Below, one piece after another: positions 24,430 through 36,326 of a stretch of 64,000 bases of DNA (position 1 is the first letter of the stretch; each line of letters starts with the position of its first letter). This stretch comes from Gnetum montanum (lineage: Eukaryota > Streptophyta > Gnetopsida > Gnetales > Gnetaceae): assembly GCA_015680685.1 (NCBI GenBank), contig MNCI01012629.1, positions 128,148-192,147 on the forward strand, in the 5' to 3' direction. The position numbers were made by a program, and so were the translations under genes. The notes under the pieces are model-generated. The model was not told the DNA's origin. It worked only from the letters and a program-made list of their open reading frames with translations, and did no database searches.

Positions 24430-26085
24430 CCTCAATAAATGGACAATCATGTTCTATTTTTTGGATCTCCTCTTTCCAACTTAGTCATGGGGAAGATAGC
24501 CATCCATGTTGACCATTACCATGGCCTCTCAGTTTTTCTACCTTTTTGTTTTTCACATTGTTTTTTATTTTACAAATTTTTGATTTTTGAATTTTTCTAA
24601 TTTTATACCATTTTTAGTACCTTTCAACTTTCTTGATTATTTTACACTTTCTTATATATTTTAATTTATTTTGTTTCTTTTTATTTAAGTGAGGTATTTT
24701 CTCATTTTTACTAATAAATTTGCTTTATTATCACAGGACATAATGCTATTGTTGTTGTTTACTAATGATGGTTTGTGTTTAATGTGTGATTGTCGATGTC
24801 TGGTTTCTATTTTTGAATTTAGATGTCTGATGAATTTAACATGGTTTATTTTTTATGGAACAGGTAGGGAGTCCACGTCATCCACCTATCCAATGAACTC
24901 TATGGTTTTCCTTGTTTTTGGAATTTGAGGTCCCTTTTCATTAAAGAAACTTTTAATTAATCAGTGACCTAGGAAGTTTTGGAATTAGGAAGGATCCAAA
25001 GGTTTATAAAGGGTGTGACTTCAAGGGGACTCAGTACTCTTTGTACTCTTCTTCTTACTTGAGTACTTGAGTGTTTTTATGGACTTCTTATCATTTCATA
25101 CCACTCAATGATAGGAAGATAAATAATGTCGTTGCATGGTGTGATTCCCACCATTCAAAAAAAATAAAAATAAATACAAACTCTGGAAATTCAAAGCACA
25201 TTCCTTTGACACGAATAAGTCTTTACATGGTGTGGTTTCCATTTAAAAAAACAAATAATTATGGGAATTCAAAGCACACCCCTTAGACAAATAAAAGGGT
25301 TACAAGCACTAGTTATGGAACTCAAAAGACATGCACCTATGCTTGAAGGTTCCCTCTAACTAAGGCCCCCCCCTCTCACTTTCTACTCTCTCTCCTCTTT
25401 GTGGAATAATGGTTATTTTGTGGAAGCACTCTTATGTCTTAAGTGGGTGGATCAATCTTAGAATGGTGATGTGAAGTCATTGAAAGTAGATGGTTTTGGT
25501 TTGGACCAAGGATGTAACTTCTCAAGTCATTTTAACCACAAATTTCACAAGGGACTTCTTATGACCTTAATTTGAAACTCCATTCCACCTTTGTATCATC
25601 CATCCATGTTTCCATAATTCACCTCACTACTGGGTTCTATGTTATGCTCTATGGATTAGTTTGATGTGTTGGGATTCTTGAGTGGATTCTTTCAGGTTGG
25701 TCCTTAACTTGTCATGATCATTAAATCGACTATGGGGCCCATGGACACCTTAGTTGAGGTTATGTAAGGGTAAAAAGGGCATGAGCCTACTATGGGGAGG
25801 ATCCACTTGCATAGCTTTTGGCTTGATTAGTTAAGGTTCATTACCTTTGACATCGCTACAATCTTATATTTCATATTTTCCATTGTGTAAACTACTCAGT
25901 ACTCCTTAATCTTTTATTGCATTCATCCATTAAATTGGTTTTTTCCATTTTTTCAAATTTATGAACTTCAACGCTCTCTTCTCATGATTTCATACTACTC
26001 TTGGTCTTCTAAGCTTTCATTTGACCCCAATTTCATCAAAAAATTCTTTGTATTTTGAAAGTTTGATCAAAGTCAATAGAAGTCA
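24430..26085 (+). other. Post-integrase spacer of element A
   Basis: AT-rich, non-coding. At 24848-24866 it carries TTTTTTATGGAACAGGTAGG, a good splice-acceptor context. The equivalent place in B reads TTTTGTTAACAGGTATGTG at about 39318. Env-like ORFs of such elements are usually reached by splicing, so this may be the acceptor of a subgenomic RNA. Confidence 0.5.
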
Positions 26086-26180
26086 ATGGTGGCCAATAGC
26101 TACGTCGACAAGGCCTCGTCGATGCAGCTGACCCCATTGACAAGGTCTCGTCGATGCAGTGCAAAAATACTCTATATACC
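26086..26180 (+). promoter_or_regulatory. Internal U3-like block with TATA-like site, element A
   Basis: AATAGCTACGTCGACAAGGCC and the following GTCGATGCAG units match the start of the element's own U3 (TTAGCTACGTTGATGAGGCC at about 17307). A TATATA follows at 26173-26178. It lies between pol and the 3' ORF. B has a parallel block built from its own, different, U3 motif. Confidence 0.5.
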
Positions 26181-26899
26181 ATTGGACACTTTGGAATTTT
26201 TTGGAATTTGCTCATAACACAAAGGGAATTTTTGCAATTTTTTAGAGTCCAAAACCTTCAAGAGCTCATAACTTTCAAATCATTTATCCAAATCACTCTG
26301 TTTTTCAATCTTGCACTTACGGGAGGTAAGATCTTTATCATGGGGGCTGCAAACCTTAAGGTTTTTGATGAAGTTTTGCAACATTTTTTGTAACTTCGCC
26401 AAGGGTTAGCAACCTTAAAAATATAAAAATATCAAGTCTTTCGATAGTTAACCCTTCCAACAACTCGAGGTGGAATTTGTTCGACAGATTCCAGAGGAAA
26501 AGGTGACTACCAAATAATCCTAACAAGGAGAAGTGCTTGGACCTGTGCCAAGGCTTGAGGTTACTCTAACTCAAGCTTGCCTAGAAATCATCAAGTCTCA
26601 AGAAATCCAAAGATTAGTTCTTTAAAAGATAAACTTTGGACCATTTTTGGAAAAAGCTCCAGAGGATGTCAGAACATAATTGCAAAGCTCTTCCATGTGG
26701 CCAGTCATCATGTTCAATGGGGAATGGTACATGGGGGAGAGCTATCTCTTTTGGAGTAGCCAAAGGCTAGGGTCCATTGTAAAAATTAAGGTCATTCAAG
26801 TGTCCTATTTGGTAGAAGCTATTGTACAGGAACTAGGGTTGCCATACATTAGAACATAGTTGGTAGAAATATCAACAAAAGGTAATCTTGAGGCAAAAA

Positions 26900-29130
26900 G
26901 GGAATGGACTTGACAATGCTACGAGGTGGACTGTAAGGAGTATGATGCGCTTACACTGGTGGAGCGAATTTATTTCAAGATTGCAGCCTATCACCTTAAT
27001 CCAATAGTGAGTCCAAGCAAGGTGACTGCCTTCTCTACTTGAGCATACCCCGCTCTAAGCGAGAAATTTCCCATTAATCTTCCATAACTAATTTATTTGG
27101 AGATTGAAAAGCGCTTCAAAGAGAATGAACATGGAAGGAAGACCTTGCCCTTTCCGTGCCTTATCAGGAAACTTTACAAGAGGGCAGGTATTGTTTGCTA
27201 TTTAAATGACACTCTTAGGCATGCTCCCTTGGCCTCATGGATGGAAATCATGAAGGATAAGACGCCAACAACCACTCAAGAAGAGGAGTTTCTACCACCA
27301 CCACCCACGTAGGAGACAACACTGAAGGCCTGGATAGTCCTTGAGCATTTGTGACAAATTCAAGAATGGCTCTTGAGCGAACAAGAGCAACAAGTAGGAA
27401 TGAGTGGAGTAGATCCATTTATGTATCGACCAGTAATAATTCACCTTAATGAGGTGGCCCAAATAGTTAGCCAAATGGAGAGAGGTGGTTCCATTTTCTC
27501 TGCCCAAAGAACACAACTACCTTCGAGGTCGGATTCCAATGCTCGAGAGGTGACAGTGTCATTAGCAATACATCATCTATTTATAGAAATCTCTGGGAAT
27601 GCTACCACTTTTTCAGTGTGGTTGAAGGAAGGTGAAGAGGCAACTATCTTGATGATGCAGCACCAAGGGCATGAGATAGCGGTAGAGGTGATAGCTAACC
27701 ATGTAGTTGAAGCACAAAATGCACCTATAGCATCTGTACCAGATGTATCTGTAGTCTAAGATGTGTAGACATCTGCAAGCATGATTAGCAGAAAATTGAA
27801 CATAGCCTAACATGAACAGTTATTGGAACGACTAGTAGGAACCAGACAATTGACTCTAGACATGTTTGATCTCCCAAAGAACATCATTGTAACCCAATTA
27901 GAGCTGCTGAATGCAAGGGGCAAATGCATCATTTTGGAGAGGCAACTAGAAGTGGCTCAAGAGTAAAATCAATGCTTGGCTATGAAGATTGTTAAACTTT
28001 GTGCCTGACTTGCAGAATAAACAATCCTTAACTTGACAATGACAAGAGATGAAGCTACCAAAAAACTTGAAGAACGATTTCAAAAGGTTGATGACGAAGC
28101 AGTAATGGCCATCTTCAAATAGTCTATGGCAAAAGCTGAAACACATTCAATCAAAAAGAACTTGAATTAAATGTGTCAAGAGAATGAAGCATTGATTGTG
28201 CAAAATCATCACCTATGAAATGTTGATGCTTAGAGAGATGAAATATAAGAGTTCATCCATTGAATTGAGGAATTGGCTATAGAGAACCATAATCTATCAA
28301 TGGAGGAGGTACGCACCTTGCGACAAAAGTTTGCCATTGAGATCATCGTCGAAAAGAACGAAGCTCTCAAATTTGATAGAGTGAAAAATCACTACAGGGA
28401 CCAGGTTGGCTTGCAAAAGGAAATTAATGAAAAAGAAATCCAGATGGCAAAGGCTAAAGTAAATGAAGCCCTCCAGTAACTCCAGCAAAGAAGAGAGATG
28501 TGGCAGCCCATCCTTGATGGGATTGATGCCTACAACAAAGTGGAGATATGCTTGAAGGAGTTGCAGAGTGAAGAAATGACAGAGTATATGGAGTTGACCA
28601 ATCTTTGTTATGCAAACCTGGCAATGTTGACAACTAGATAATCGTAGTCAGAATTGAAAAAATAAGTGGCTAGCTCGTATCTACTATAGGACACTGAGTT
28701 CAAACACCACAAGGACACTAAGTAAAAGCTTGAGACTACTAATGCTAAGCTTGAACTTCTTAAAGGGTGATTCACAGATCAACAATCCATTGCTGAGGAC
28801 TTAGCCAGACGGATGAATCACTACTAAGAGTTGAAGAACACAGTGCGAGTGTTCAATATTGAATGCTAACAGTTCGCTACCTGGTTCGTCAATGTTAAGG
28901 AGTTGTTTTCAGCGATCTTGTGTCCTTGGGATGTGCCCATTCCAACCCACATTAGGAAAGTTGCATGGACAGTGCATGATCTTAGAAGTAAGGAGGAAAA
29001 AATGAAAGCACTACTGGATGCTTTCCACCTCCTACTTGAAGTTACAGTAGTAGTAGGACAACTGCAGTTATGTTAACCATCGCTAGTGCATGAAGCTGGT
29101 GAGGGTCCCTCGAAGCCTTAGGAACCACCA
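26900..29130 (+). pseudogene. Env-like / coiled-coil 3' ORF of element A
   Basis: A long 3' coding region typical of Athila-like elements, function unknown. The N-terminal part has LPFPCLIRKLYKRAGI (about 27145-27192), a motif of the plant-transposon/env-like family, and an E/T/P tail. A second open piece spans 27373-27756. A coiled-coil part rich in Lys, Glu and Gln runs from about 27840 to 28830. The C-terminal block has CPWDVPIPTHIR at 28921-28956 and DLRSKEEKMKALLDAF. There are many stops. B and H keep the coiled coil and the C-terminal block. No signal peptide or transmembrane segment could be assigned. Confidence 0.7.
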
Positions 29131-29380
29131 TTGATTGGGATCATTTAATCTTCTCCATCATGCTTCACACCATCAAAGAATGTGTCCAATTTTTTGAAGA
29201 GTTGTGTTATGGTGTTCAATTTTGTGTTCTGAACACCACCATTTTTGTCATGTGTTAATCTATACACCTAGGCACTTCATTTTTTGTCAAAGTCAGTTAG
29301 TTGTTTTGTTGAAAGCAAGTTAATTAATAATCTCATATGTTCCCAATTTTGTAAAAGAACTCGAGGACAAGTTTTCATTC

Positions 29381-29394
29381 AATCATGGGGGGTA
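29381..29394 (+). other. Polypurine tract of element A
   Basis: ATCATGGGGGGTA ends directly at the 3' LTR. H (minus strand, ATCATGGGGGTA) and B (TTGTGGGGGTA) have the same motif. Confidence 0.8.
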
Positions 29395-30312
29395 TGATCA
29401 GTCGACATTAGTTGGCTGCGTCGATGATGTAGTGAACCGCGTCGATGAGGCCTCATTAACAAGGCCCCGTTGATGCATTTTGCCCTGCATCGATGAGGCC
29501 TCATCAACATAGTGTCTATTTATCACCTATAAATATATGCCTTCGATTTGCATTTATGGTAATCTAGATTTCAGTAGCAGTGAAGCTCTTGCATTTTTTC
29601 TATTTGAAAGTTAGAATTTTTTTCCTGAGTGCCTGTAGCAAAAGTCATTGAGTGTACGGATCTTTATTCAAGCATTGTTGTACCTAAGCATAATAATGTG
29701 TGTAGCAATAAAGATAAGCTTTCTGATAAACCTTGCAGCACTTTGGATAGATTAACTCTTTTATTTATGAATTCAATGTTTTTAATTATTCTAAATTATT
29801 TTGCAAATATTTTATAGCAATTGAGTTAATGAGGTTATTAAGCTAGATAGATTAAATACATAAGTACGATCACTTCGAGTGTAACACATTCACTTGGTAA
29901 TCCCAGTAGCATTATTGCTTAGTACATTCAGTAGTGTAACACTTGGTCGTACAATAGCGGATATGTGGGTTCAGGATGTGTACAGAAAGTGGGAATGGAT
30001 ACTTATGTTAGGATTAATTAAATGATTAGTAAATTAGTTAATTTAGATTAGTTAATTATATTACTTTTATTCATATTTGAGCACTAATCTATAAAACATA
30101 AAAAACGATAAAAATCAAATATCTCAATTATACTTAACCATACCACGAACGTCACAAGTGTAATTGGGAAGACAACGATTGACCTTAAGGTTAGATTCAC
30201 TTCCTAAAGGCTAGTGTGCTATAAACGATGAAGTCTGTGGAATTCGACCAGATTGCACGTAAATGCTTTGTAATTCGTATGGTTGGACGTAGGAGTACCT
30301 CACCACTCATCA
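29395..30312 (+). repeat. 3' LTR of element A
   Basis: 918 bp, starting TGATCAGT and ending ACTCATCA, collinear with the 5' LTR. TATAAATA is at 29528-29535. Many substitutions and small indels separate the two LTRs, roughly 15% by eye, indicating an old insertion. Confidence 0.92.
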
Positions 30313-33300
30313 AAAAGGTTGTTCAAAGAACTGTAAATAGCTCTTCAAGATAACAGAAAATGCTTCTTTGAGATACCAAAAAATTATTTTTTGACATACA
30401 AAAAAAAAAAAGTTATTTAGGATACCATAAAACATTTCTTCAAGATACCAAAAAATAGTTTTTTAAGATATCAGAAATTTTTTTTTGAGATACCAAAAAA
30501 TGACTTTTTAAGATACAAAAAAACAAGAAAAAGGATTTTTAGCATACCAAAAAATATTTTCTCAAGAAAAAGAATTTTTAGGATATAATAGTTCTTCAAA
30601 ATAGTAGAACAATTATTTAAGATATCATAAATAGATTTTTTGAGATAATAGAAAAAGTTTTTCGAAAAAAAATTAAAAAAGTTCTTTTAGATATCATAAA
30701 TAAGTTTTTTGAGATAACAGAAAAAGGTTTTTTGAAAAATTATAAAAAAGTTATTTGAGATATCAAAGAAATATTATTAAAGATACTAGATAAATGTTTT
30801 TTGATATACCAAATTTTTCTTTTAAGATACTGAAAAATGGTTATTCAAGATAGTAGAAATTTTTTTTCAAAGAATCAAAAACCTATTATTCAAGATATGA
30901 GAAAACTATTCTTTAAGATATTAGAAAACTATTTTTTTAGATACTATAAAATGGTTCTTTGATATATAAGAAAAATGTTATTTGAGATATCAAATTAAGG
31001 TTCTTCAAAATATTATAAAAAGGTTTTTTGAGATATCAAAAAGGGGTTCTTTAAGATACTACAAAAAAAGTTTTCAAAAAACTAGAAAACTATTTTTTCA
31101 GATACCAAAAAAATAGTTCTACAAGATACTAGAAAATGATTATTCGATATACCAGAACAAATTAATGATATAAAAAAATTGTTATTCAAAATATCAAAAA
31201 AAAGTTATTCGAAATACTAGAAAAAGAATTTTGAGATATCAGAAAATGATTGTTTAAGATATTATAAAAAGATTTTGCATAAAACCTGAAAACGATTATG
31301 CGAGATACTAAAAAATGATTTTTCAATATAGCAGAGAAAAGTTATTAAAGATACTAAAAAAGGGTACTTTAAGGTATTATAAAAAGATTATTTGAGAGCT
31401 CAAAAAAATTGTATTTGTATAAATTACAAAAACATACCAGAAAATGGTTATTCATAAAAAAAAGATCTTTAAATAATAGAAAATTAATTTTTTTAGATAG
31501 CAGAAAATTGTTCTTATAGATACCAGAAAATGGTTATTTGACATAATAGGAAAAGTTTCTTGAGCTAATAGAAAATTGGTTTTTGTGATACCAAAAGAAG
31601 ATTATTTAATATACTTAAAAATGTTCTGTAAGATACTAACAAAATAGTTATTTAAGATTTAGTTGCTTGTTTAGGTTTTGCGAGATACTAGAAAATGGTT
31701 CTCTAAGATACCATAGTGGTTCTTTGAGATACTAGAAAATGTACTTTGAGATACCAAAAAATAGTTATTTAAGATACTAGAAAAATGGTTTTTTGAGATA
31801 CCAAAATATTTTTTCAAGATACTAAAAAATAATTGTTTAAGAAATAACAATAAATGGTTCTTTACGATACTAGAAAATGGTTTATTCAAGATAAAAGGTT
31901 CTTTTAGATACTAGAAAAAAGGTTTTTATAGATATTAAAAAATGATTTTTTATAGACCTGAAAACAGTTGTTTGAGATACTAGTAAAATCATTTTTCGAG
32001 ATACTAATAAATAGTTTATTAAGATACTATAAAATGGTTGTTTGAAATACCAGAAAAATGCTTTTTAAAATATTAAAATAATGTTTTTCCAGATATTAGA
32101 AAATAGTTCTTTAATATACTAGAGCGATTCTTTAAGATACCAAGGAATGGTTCTCCAAGATACCAAAGCGATTTTTGAAGAAGTAAGAAAAATGGTCCTT
32201 CAAGAGTTTTCAAGATACCAGAAAATGGTTATTTGAGATACTAAAAATAAAGTTATTCAAGATACTAAAAAATGGTTTTTCAATATACTAAAAAAATGTT
32301 TATTTGTGATATTAGCAAAAGGTTATTTGAGACACTAAAAAATGGATATTTAAGAAAAAATGTTATTCAAGATACCATAAAATAGTTTTTTGATATAATA
32401 GAAAATAGTTTTTTGACCTACGAGTAAAAGATTCTTTAAGATATAAGAAAATGATTTTTTGAAATACTTGCAAAAGGTTTTTTGAGATACTAGAAAAAAG
32501 TTTTTCTATAAACCAAAAAATGTACTTTTAGTTATCATAAAATGATTTTTTGAGATATTAAAAAAATATTTTGTCGAAATACAATATAATGGTTCTTTGA
32601 GGTATCATATTATCTAAGATATCATAAATACGATTTTCGAGATATCATAAAAAAGTTCATTGAGATGTCATAGAAAGGTTGTTTGGGATGTCAAATAAAG
32701 GTTTTTCAAAATACTAAAAATGGTTTTTCGAGATAGTAGAAAATATTTATTTTCAAGCTATTAGAAAAAAATTCTTTATAAATAACAAACAATAGTTCTT
32801 TGAGATAGTAGAATGGTTATTCAAGATACCATAAATACGTTATTTGAGATGCTATAAAAACGTTTTTTAAGATAATAGAAAAAGATTTTTTAAGATACGA
32901 GAAAATAATTCTCTGATATACTAGAAAATGATTATTTGGATACTAGAAAATGGTTATTCGAGATATTATAAGAATTGATCTTTAAGATACTAAAATAATT
33001 TTTTAAGATACTAAAAACTTAGAAAGAGGTTCTTCGACATACCAGAAAATGATTCCTTGAGAAAAATGGTCATTTTGTTTACAAAAAAAATAGTTTTTTG
33101 AGTTACCACAAAATAGTTTTATGACATACTAGCAAAATTTTTTTCAAAATATAAGAAAATAGTTCTTTTAGATACCAAAAAATGATTTTCTTTGAAACAT
33201 CAAAAAAATGTTTTTCGAGATACTACAAAAAGGTTATTCTAGATACTAGAAAAAGGATTTTTTAAATTTTTTTTTGAGATACTAGAAAAATGTTATTTAA

Positions 33301-34654
33301 GATACTTGAAAATGGTTATTCAAAATACCTAAAAGTAGTTCTTTAACATACCAAAAAAATAGTTTTTTCAGATACTAAAAAAATAGTTCTTTGATATAAT
33401 AGAAAAAGATTCTTCGAGATATTAGAAAATGGTTTTTTAAGATACTATAAAATGATTCTTTAAGATGCGAAATTTTTTTTTTTCGAGATATTAGCAAAAG
33501 ATTTTTTAAGATACCAAAAAAAGGTTCTTTGAGATACTAAAAGAAGATTTTTTGAGTTACAATAAAACAATTGTTTGATATATCAAAATGATTCTTTAAG
33601 ATACCAGAAAATTAGAAAAAAGTTATTCAACATACTAAAGAATAGTTTATTTAGATACCAGAAAAATGTTATTCAAAATCAAGAAAATAGTTATTTTAGA
33701 TATTAGAAAATAGTTTTTCGAGATACCATAAAAAGGTTGTTGTAGATACTAGAAAATAATTTTTGAGATACTAGAAAAAAGTTATTCCAAATACTAGAAA
33801 AAACGTTGTTAAAGATACTAGAATAATTCTTTGACATACTAGAAAACCAAAAAAAGGTTCTTCAACATACTATAAAATAATTTTTTGAAATACTATAAAA
33901 AGGTTATTTGAGAGATTAAAAAATGATTCTTCGAGGTAATAGAAATGATTTTTTCAAATATTGAAAAATAGGTTCTCGAGATACCAAAAAAAGGTTATTC
34001 AGATACTATTAAAATGTTCTTCGAGACACTGGAAAAGGATTCTTTGAGATACCAAAAAATGGTTTTTAAGGATACCAAAAATAGGTTCTTGAAGATATAA
34101 GAAAATGGGTTTTAGAAGATAACACAAATGTTTTTCTATGACACTAGAAATAGGTTCTTCAAGATACTAAAAATAATTCTTCAAGATACTAGAAAAAGGT
34201 TTTTTTGAGATACTAGCAAAAAAGTTCTTTGAGATATTGACAAAAAGATTTTTTGAAATATTGGCAAAAAGGTTCTTTGAGATACAAGAAAATGGTTCTA
34301 CGAGATACTAAAAAATAGTTGATTAAGCTATCAAGAAATAGTTATTTCAAGATATTCAAAAATGGTATTTCGAGATATCAAAAAATGGTTATTCAAGATA
34401 TCATAAAAAGGTTTTTTTGAGATACAAGAAAAATGATTCTTCAAGATACTAGAAAACAAAATTCTGACATACCCGCAAAAGTTTTTTCATGATACTAAAA
34501 ATTGCTTCTTTGAGATACTAGCAAAAAGTTTTTCAAGATATCAAAAAATAAGTTTTTTAAGATACCAAAGAAGATTCTTTAAGATTCTAAAAAATGATTT
34601 TTTAAAATACCTAAAAAAGGTTCTTCAACATACTAGAAAATGGTTCTTTGAGAT
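30313..34654. repeat. AT-rich 22-23 bp minisatellite, segment 3
   Basis: The array continues after element A, starting with the second AAAAG target copy. The unit is the same as in segments 1 and 2 but includes more diverged stretches. It ends at TTCTTTGAGAT, where a Tat-family LTR begins. Confidence 0.92.
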
Positions 34655-36300
34655 TGTAACGATTGAAAACATTAGTGGCTAGAATCACTGAGGGATTAAT
34701 GGATGCACAGCCTTAACCCTACCTCCATGTGAGGGCCTTGTTGGAAATGGAGGCAGAGCACCCTAAACGATCTTGTTGATCGAATAGGGACTTTGCTAGT
34801 TGTAATCGGGGCAATGGGTATAACTGGGGGGTCACATGGTTAGCCAAAATGCAAATGCAAACAATATGTAGTACAACATGACAATGCGTGAAAAAGTGTA
34901 GAAAGATGTAAAAAAAAATTGCAAGAAAATGCTAGAAACGAGAGAAAGAAATGGAACACCACCCCAAATGAAAGCATAGTTAACTTCAAAAAGGTCTCAG
35001 AAGGTACACAGTGTAAAATAGGTATAGTGGAAGCACAGTCACAGTCTTGGTGGTGTTGGGCCATGAAGTTTGGTGCTCGAATTGTGTCTACTGGGTTGGC
35101 CACTGCAATGTACTGTGTGGTGTTCTATAGGGTTGAAATGGGGCTATGGTGTACTATGCAGTGTAGCTATGCCTCTGTATTGGTGTGGTGTGCTCTAAGT
35201 CTCGTTCACCCAGGGAGCTAAGTGCTAAGATGCCAAGATGCCAAATGCCAAATGAAATTGACAATTGTCCAACTGATGAAAAATGGAAGTCCACCCCTCT
35301 CAAAACATTAGGGTGTAGAAGTATTTATAGGGCTAGGGTTAGCCTAAGATGCAGAACAGGCGCCATGTGGCAGTGCAGTAGGTGGGACCATAAGAAAAAT
35401 TTAAAAAATTTTCTAAGTGTGGAGGTGACCAAAAAAAGTTTTAAAACTTTTTTAACTTTGGCCACTACACTTGTCCTGTGTTACGTGTAGGACACGAGAC
35501 ATTAGCTGCTATGATCATCTCATATTACATGAGGGACACCAGATGCTAGCTGCTACGCTCGTACCATGTTACGTGCGGGATATGGGACACTGGCCGGGGA
35601 CAAGGCGTAGCATGGACACTTAGAAGAATCTAGTGAAGATTGTAATTCTTGTTCTTGTTATGCTAGCTACGCTATAGAGCATAGCAGGAGGGCTAGCCTT
35701 AGGAGTTAAAAAATCTACCAAATGCCTCTTCCATGCTAAGCTAGCTTGATAGCTTCTGGCTTGACACTTAGGCAAAACTGGTCATGGAAGTGTGTGCTAT
35801 GCTAGCTATGCTCTACAACATAGCAGGCAAAGTGAGAGTGTAGCAGGATCCTTAGAAAAATTTTCATGCACTTGTTGTTGATACTTGGAAAATTTTGTAA
35901 AACAGGTCTTGTTGCATGCTACGTTAGCTACGCTGGGGAGCATAACACCAACACTTAGAAAAATTTGCAAAGTTTTGACACTTAGACAAATTTGCAAAAA
36001 GTGCCATTATTCTGACAGTTAGAAAAATATTGCAAATTTGGTAGTTGGAGCTGACTACACTCAACACCTAGAAAGATTTGGGCAAAGTGCCACTATTTTG
36101 ACACTTAGCCAAATTTGTAGTCAAGATGCTGAGACTTGAAATTTTGTGGTGTTTCAATGGCCTCTCATTGTTGATGTTTAGAGGAGTGGCCTAAGAGATG
36201 TCGACAAAGAATTGCAAAACACCATAACAGACATGACGCCAACATTGCTCATCAGTACCTAATTAAGTGATGCTTCACCATGCTCAAGAGTGTTAACGGA
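34655..36300 (-). mobile_element. Truncated Tat-family LTR (relative of element E LTR)
   Basis: In minus orientation this is the 3' part of the LTR of element E. The plus strand starts TGTAACGATTGAAAACATTAG, as at 57316. A minus-strand TATAAATA is at 35322-35329. The block near GTGTTTCAATGGCC...GACAAAGAAT (36150-36210) matches 59590-59650. Homology continues past the CATCA at 36254, so that is not its end. It is cut at about 36300 by element B and abuts the minisatellite on the left. Confidence 0.75.
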
Positions 36301-36326
36301 ATAGAAATAGAAATTTTCACCACGAC

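Larger units (their letters stand above)
17290..30312 (+). mobile_element. Element A: complete Athila-like Ty3/gypsy retrotransposon
   Basis: A 13.0-kb element with LTRs of 935 bp (17290-18224) and 918 bp (29395-30312). Both begin TGAT and end ACTCATCA. The 5-bp target duplication AAAAG flanks it (17285-17289 and 30313-30317). Order: LTR, PBS, leader, gag, protease, RT, RNase H, integrase, spacer, env-like and coiled-coil 3' region, PPT, LTR. That order, the long 3' region and the protease and RT sequences fit the Athila lineage. The LTRs differ at many sites and every coding domain has stops, so it is old and inactive. It sits inside the minisatellite. Confidence 0.92.

Noticed and set aside
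11409-34654. Could the repeat be a CRISPR array?
   Set aside because: There are no unique spacers, units are contiguous and degenerate, and the context is a plant nuclear genome.
36240-36254. CATTGCTCATCA as the end of a Tat-type LTR
   Set aside because: The copy at 57316-60951 keeps aligning beyond the equivalent CTTCA (59692), so this is not an LTR terminus.
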